Shown: piece by piece, positions 60,570 through 64,000 of the stretch
Layout of the letters: each line of letters starts with the position of its first letter
Position numbering within the stretch: the first letter of the stretch is position 1
DNA from: an uncultured Eubacterium sp.
GTDB taxonomy: Bacteria > Bacillota > Clostridia > Lachnospirales > Lachnospiraceae
DNA length: 64,000 nt
NCBI GenBank assembly: GCA_910586225.1
Contig: CAJUIL010000002.1
Coordinates: 130,563-194,562 of the forward strand
Reading direction: 5' to 3'
The notes under the pieces: model-generated
What the model was told of the DNA's origin: nothing
What the model saw: the letters and a program-made list of their open reading frames with translations, nothing else
Databases searched by the model: none
Translations under genes and position numbers: made by a program

Positions 60570-60688
60570 ATATCTAATGTTTCTTGCTTGCTTTTGTTCC
60601 TCGCGAACACAATAGATACTATAACGGATAATGCGGAATATGTCAATAGGAAAATGTAAAAAAATTAAAATTTTTTTTGTGGCCGCTC

Positions 60689-60822
60689 GTAACAGTTCAG
60701 ACAGGTCTTTGCATCCTGCTGCAAAGACCGTAACAACATGATTCAGGAGTGTAAAAATCCCATCGCGAAGCGATTTTCAATGGATTTTTACAGGTAACAG
60801 GTCAGCTTGTCTGAACTGTTAC
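60689..60822 (-). mobile_element. MITE-like 134-bp element, copy 2, with perfect 8-bp target duplication
   Basis: Both ends are GTAACAGTTCAGACA in inverted orientation (15 bp, perfect). The flanks are GGCCGCTC at 60681-60688 and GGCCGCTC at 60823-60830, an exact 8-bp duplication. Against copy 1 it has about ten substitutions. Two of them are compensatory in the central hairpin (a C-G pair in one copy, T-A in the other). No coding capacity. The ends and duplication length suggest mobilisation by an IS66-type transposase. Confidence 0.88.
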
Positions 60823-61468
60823 GGCCGCTCGGATACTGGATATAAGGAAGCGGCCGCTTGTAATAATCAATAGCTTATAAGCTATTGCTGCTCCTTTTCC
60901 TTGCTATGGTTGTCTTTCCGTTTTGGTTCTCTATGATGTGTATAAATGGCCGACAACAGGTTGTACTTTTACAGGTCAACATTTCCTTACATTATTTGTT
61001 TGCTGGGGCTATTGGGGATTTTGGAGGCTGCTTCTTTTAATGTACTATGTGTACTGACTTGCTGGTATTCATGGCAATTTTGGAAAACATCAAATACCAT
61101 GTAACCAGTATATTAGAGCCATATTATTTACTATACATATCAGCGAGTCAGTACATTATGGCGGGAAAAGCGTGTGAAAAGTTTGCTGTATTTGTTTATG
61201 GGATATTAGAAAAATTCCGGCAAAAATTAATTTTTTTTGTATAATTTGCACATAAATAATACGAAGCCCTCCGATAGGAATACAAGAATTTTTTCGATGT
61301 ATTAGGTAGGTTGGAAATTCCAAACTACCCGAAACAGTTGATTTTACTGGGAAAAATTCGGTTGGGATTGTATTTTTTTAGATACAATACAGATGAGTTA
61401 CAGATGTAAATAATGTCTAAAAACGCTTTGGTGTGAAATTTGACGGGAAGTTTTGAGAAAAAAATGAC

Positions 61469-61497
61469 TTGTTTTCCGGTCTTTTTTCGGCTATACT
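61469..61497 (+). promoter_or_regulatory. Candidate distal promoter of the BlaI/BlaR1-like operon
   Basis: TTGTTT (61469-61474), 17 bases, TATACT (61492-61497). The -10 continues as TATACTAG, the same word as in the proximal promoter. Confidence 0.4.
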
Positions 61498-61577
61498 AGG
61501 TAATGTCTAATCGGTTATATTTTTTAAAAACGGTTTGTTGCGCAAAAGCGAATGAAAACTATAGCTGCAAATAAATA

Positions 61578-61608
61578 TTGAAAGCAACCAAGCAAATGTA
61601 GTATACTA
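61578..61608 (+). promoter_or_regulatory. Proximal promoter with palindromic operator for the BlaI-like repressor
   Basis: TTGAAA (61578-61583), 18 bases, TATACT (61602-61607). The perfect palindrome TAGTATACTA (61599-61608) covers the -10 and could be the BlaI-type binding site giving autorepression. Confidence 0.55.
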
Positions 61609-61635
61609 GTGCTATAGGTTGAGAAAGGAAGGACT

Positions 61636-62016
61636 ATGAGAGCAAAGGAAATTACAGAGTGTGAAAAGGTTGTCATGAAATGTGTATGGGACAGTCCTGA
61701 CGAATTGTCCATGCAGGAAATTACTGAAATGGTAAATACCAGACATGGCAAGAACTGGAAAACACAGACAGTTTCTACGTTCCTTGCGAGACTTGTTAAA
61801 AAAGATTATCTGAAAATGTATCGGAAAGGAAGATGTTTCTATTATCAACCGTTAGTTGACAAAGAAGAATACAAGGATGATGTGTTAAGGGATTATATTC
61901 AGTTTTGGAATGAAGGCAGTATGTGTGCATTTATATGCGGATTGTTTGGCAAAGAAGAGATGCTGAGCAAGGAAGAGCGAAAGGAACTCAAGAAGAAGAT
62001 CGATGAACTTGATTAA
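61636..62016 (+). CDS. BlaI/MecI/CopY-type repressor
   Basis: A 126-aa winged-helix repressor. ITECEKVVMKCVWDSPDELSMQEITEMV, WKTQTVSTFLARLVKKDYL and KGRCFYYQPLVDKEEY are the family blocks. A C-terminal dimerisation helix pair follows, where these repressors are cleaved to release DNA. It overlaps the metalloprotease gene by 14 bases, the usual blaI-blaR1 layout. Confidence 0.93.
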   Translation: MRAKEITECEKVVMKCVWDSPDELSMQEITEMVNTRHGKNWKTQTVSTFLARLVKKDYLKMYRKGRCFYYQPLVDKEEYKDDVLRDYIQFWNEGSMCAFICGLFGKEEMLSKEERKELKKKIDELD

Positions 62017-63454
62017 CCAGTTGTTTTTTGCTGTACTGATCAGCTCCGCAACAAGCACCCTGATGATTTTTGTGTGGTGGCTTTTGCGGGGTTTTTTTAT
62101 GGTTACAAATGCAAAATTAATCTATTTAACGCTACGCTGGACAGGAATTATGTATCTGCTGCCGATTGGATATATTGCGGTACTTGTTACGTACCGAAAA
62201 TGGTTTCAAGGACAGTCGCGCGTCTGGGAGCTAGTATTTATCCGGGCAGGTGAGCTTACGGATAAGCTTTGCATTGCGGCTTTTATATGGTTTGCGGCCG
62301 CGGTGTTTTTGATTGCCTCTTATATGGCGGAACGTGCGTATTGGAACCGTAAGCTGGCGGATAATATTTTAGAAGACGATCCGGTAATTACGAGGGTCTA
62401 TCGGTATGTCTGCACAAAGCTGGGCATTCAGCCAGAAAAGCTCGTTTTATACAGAAATGTGGAGGTGAATATGCCATGCATTATCGGCTGGATTCATCCG
62501 CAAGTGATTTTGCCGGAGCAGGATTATACGGAAGAAGAGTTGGAATTGATCTTTTTTCATGAGCTTTCCCATCATAAGCATAAGGATCTAAGATACAAAT
62601 CTATGGTTGCTGTAGTAGTTATGGTTCATTGCTTTAATCCGTTTTCTTATTTTCTTCTCCGTAAGGTCAATTTCTGGAGTGAATGTATGGCGGATGTATT
62701 AGCGCTGGAAGCATCCGGCAATCTGCATCATGCAAAGCGATATTTTGACAAAATCGTAAATTTAATTCCCGACAGCGATAAAAAACAAGTAGACGGTACT
62801 TTTGTTTCAACTTTGTGTAAAAGTAAAAAAATGATTGATAGGAGAGTGGATTTCATGATTAAGTATCAAAAAGTGAAGTCAGCCGGAAAAGTCGTAACAG
62901 CAGCATTGGCAATGATTTTTGTATTGGCATCGGGGACTACAGCATATGCGTCGGGAAAGACGGTGGCTGATTTACATAATGTGATTTATCAGAAAACGGA
63001 GAATTTCGTAAACGTAAGAGATGAGGCAGCGGTTGGTAAGACGGTTGTTGCAGAGGATGGTTTAATTGAATATCATTGTAAAATAGAGGATTTGAATAGG
63101 GAAGGATTGGAGATTGTATCTTCTCCTGATGAGGATATAGCAACAGTGGTTGCTGGAGTTCATTATAAATTTGATTGGCAGGTAAATCCGAATACGAGAC
63201 ATGTAAGTGGGCCTTATACAGTGGATACGAATCAGCGCATATTAGTATCATGTACTGTGACACCAGGAACCAAAGTTTATTGTTTAGGTGTTATGGATGA
63301 CCATGGTAATGCGTATTATGTAAGAGGTACAGGCGGATTAGCGCATAATTTTAATATTCCTGAAAGAAGTAGATATCGTGTGTTTGTACAAAATGATTAT
63401 ACTGATGGTACAATTCTTCATGCGGTGGGAAGCTTTGCATATGAAGATAAATAA
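62003..63454 (+). CDS. BlaR1-like M56 metalloprotease with unusual extracellular domain
   Basis: A 483-aa membrane protein. Helices lie near residues 5-30, 40-60, 88-108 and 305-322. The M56 zinc motif is FFHELSHHKHKD (HExxH) in the cytoplasmic loop, with FWSECMADVLALE as third ligand region. BlaR1/MecR1 end in a penicillin-binding domain. Here the last 160 residues are instead a small beta-rich module (about 325-483) without SxxK/SxN motifs. The signal sensed is therefore probably not a beta-lactam. Proteolysis should inactivate the adjacent repressor. Confidence 0.88.
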   Translation: MNLINQLFFAVLISSATSTLMIFVWWLLRGFFMVTNAKLIYLTLRWTGIMYLLPIGYIAVLVTYRKWFQGQSRVWELVFIRAGELTDKLCIAAFIWFAAAVFLIASYMAERAYWNRKLADNILEDDPVITRVYRYVCTKLGIQPEKLVLYRNVEVNMPCIIGWIHPQVILPEQDYTEEELELIFFHELSHHKHKDLRYKSMVAVVVMVHCFNPFSYFLLRKVNFWSECMADVLALEASGNLHHAKRYFDKIVNLIPDSDKKQVDGTFVSTLCKSKKMIDRRVDFMIKYQKVKSAGKVVTAALAMIFVLASGTTAYASGKTVADLHNVIYQKTENFVNVRDEAAVGKTVVAEDGLIEYHCKIEDLNREGLEIVSSPDEDIATVVAGVHYKFDWQVNPNTRHVSGPYTVDTNQRILVSCTVTPGTKVYCLGVMDDHGNAYYVRGTGGLAHNFNIPERSRYRVFVQNDYTDGTILHAVGSFAYEDK

Positions 63455-63590
63455 AAAGTATAGCAATCTGATGCAGCAAAAATGCAAGCCATACTATGAA
63501 CTAGATGATTACAGAATTATTATCTTCAAAATGGGAAAGCGTAAGGTGCCAATCTTTTATGTTCCGTTATATGGAGGTAGTAAAAAGTAG
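63441..63590 (+). CDS. Small basic hypothetical protein
   Basis: A 49-aa frame starting at an ATG 14 bases before the end of the BlaR1-like gene, with GGTGGGAAG upstream. Sequence: MKINKKYSNLMQQKC, then a strand-rich FKMGKRKVPIFYVPLYGG. It may be translationally coupled. No family recognised. Confidence 0.4.
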   Translation: MKINKKYSNLMQQKCKPYYELDDYRIIIFKMGKRKVPIFYVPLYGGSKK

Positions 63591-63715
63591 CATCGAGCAA
63601 TTTAGTTTAAATTGTTTTTAAGTACAATCCTAAGTATGGTGCATTAAATACGTCAGGTATGCTATAGTAAATTCGTGTAGATAGAAATCGCGTTAAATAG
63701 AGATAAAAAAGAAAA

Positions 63716-63775
63716 CAGCCATATGGCAGGGATTTGAGCTTGAAGAGTTTGGGTTTCTGCCATATGGCTGTTTTT
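63716..63775. terminator. Bidirectional terminator at the right end
   Basis: CAGCCATATGGCAG (63716-63729) pairs perfectly with CTGCCATATGGCTG (63757-63770), with AAAA before and TTTTT after the stem. It separates the BlaR1 operon from the converging last gene. Confidence 0.85.
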
Positions 63776-63833
63776 GTAGATTTTAGTTAATGAGTATGGA
63801 TTTCTGCTTTACGGTTGTATTTGCTGATATTAG

Positions 63834-64000
63834 TTAGCGTTTGTTCGTCAAGGCTGCTATTTGCTTTTGCAGGTTTTCGATTTGTTCAAAGGCTATTTCT
63901 TTTTCTACTAAAGCTTGCTCTTTTTCCAAAAAAGCGCACTCTTTCTCTGCTAAAGCTTGCTCTTTTTCCAAAAAAGCGCACTCTTTCTCTGCCAAAGCTT
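63834..64000 (-). CDS. C-terminal end of a protein with a Glu/Lys coiled coil, partial
   Basis: The minus-strand frame enters at 64000 and stops at 63834. It encodes EKECAFLEKEQALAEKEC-type 14-residue repeats (two heptads each), then IAFEQIENLQKQIAALTNKR. This is a coiled-coil tail. Such tails are known on Rpn/PD-(D/E)XK transposase-like proteins of Lachnospiraceae, but the domain-bearing part is outside the window. Confidence 0.75.
   Translation of the reverse strand, partial: ALAEKECAFLEKEQALAEKECAFLEKEQALVEKEIAFEQIENLQKQIAALTNKR
63909..64000 (-). repeat. 42-bp tandem repeat in the last coding region
   Basis: Units begin at 63909, 63951 and 63993 (plus-strand units start with T or C then AAAGCTT). 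Each encodes 14 residues. The first two are almost identical, suggesting recent slippage or unequal exchange. The array continues beyond the window. Confidence 0.85.

Larger units (their letters stand above)
60570..61635. other. Intergenic region with MITE copy 2 and two BlaI-type promoters
   Basis: About 1.07 kb without a supported gene. It holds the upstream region of the tRNA gene, the 134-bp MITE (60689-60822), a small palindrome AATAGCTTATAAGCTATT (60880-60897), a hairpin near 61307-61331 (GGTAGGTTGGAA with an inverted near-copy), and two promoters for the BlaI-like gene. A 65-codon open frame at 61047-61244 has no ribosome binding site or recognisable features. Confidence 0.6.

Noticed and set aside
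61047..61244. 65-codon open frame in the intergenic region
   Set aside because: No ribosome binding site, atypical composition and no similarity recognised.

Overview
The window looks like chromosomal DNA of an anaerobic Firmicute, most likely a Lachnospiraceae-type Clostridium relative. Evidence: strong AGGAGG ribosome binding sites, a dnaE - pfkA - TrmH-like methyltransferase order, several small proteins of a kind known mainly from that family, PocR-domain sensor kinases, a PTS enzyme I gene and a RelQ-type alarmone synthetase. Gene starts were re-chosen from ribosome binding sites where the longest open frame was clearly too long.

Positions 1-226 hold the start of a Uma2-type gene leaving the window. 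A 134-bp transposon-like repeat (MITE) follows. From a promoter at 549-577 to a strong terminator at 17033-17076 runs one long unit of 15 genes on the plus strand. It encodes a contractile-injection-like apparatus: sheath-like and tube-like proteins, a VgrG-like spike, a DUF4280 (PAAR-like) tip, a DcrB/Eag-like chaperone, a Hint-WHH nuclease toxin and a SUKH immunity protein. Mixed in are an FHA protein, two PP2C-like proteins, membrane proteins, three unrecognised proteins that may form the baseplate, and an 889-aa Hsp70-like ATPase with a SAP-like N-terminus. No ClpV-type ATPase and no TssJLM complex are visible, so this is not a standard type VI system. It is the best candidate for an under-described system here.

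From 17 to 25.5 kb there are housekeeping and hypothetical genes: an O-antigen-ligase-like protein, tmk, nudC, a rhodanese and a cobalamin-dependent methionine synthase lacking its reactivation domain. At 25.5-31.8 kb, on the minus strand, lie two paralogous PocR hybrid histidine kinases and a double-receiver regulator. At 32-42.4 kb are a PAP2 phosphatase, ptsI, an SDR, a YfcE-like phosphoesterase, a CPBP protease, shikimate kinase, and a two-component system followed by an ABC transporter of the FtsX/MacB type.

At 42.56-43.16 kb, on the minus strand, is a complete type III toxin-antitoxin layout: promoter, three ToxI-like 35-36-nt repeats, a terminator and a ToxN/AbiQ-like gene. The ToxN protein appears to lack its catalytic middle segment. 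Then come a rhamnosyltransferase-like gene, glmS, a secreted papain-like protease with leucine-rich repeats, htrA, a MATE/LysR divergent pair, ogt, dnaE, pfkA, an rRNA methyltransferase and relQ, which has a structured leader. A tRNA-Gly(GCC) gene, the second MITE copy and a BlaI/BlaR1-like pair lie near the right end. The window closes in a coiled-coil protein encoded by 42-bp repeats.
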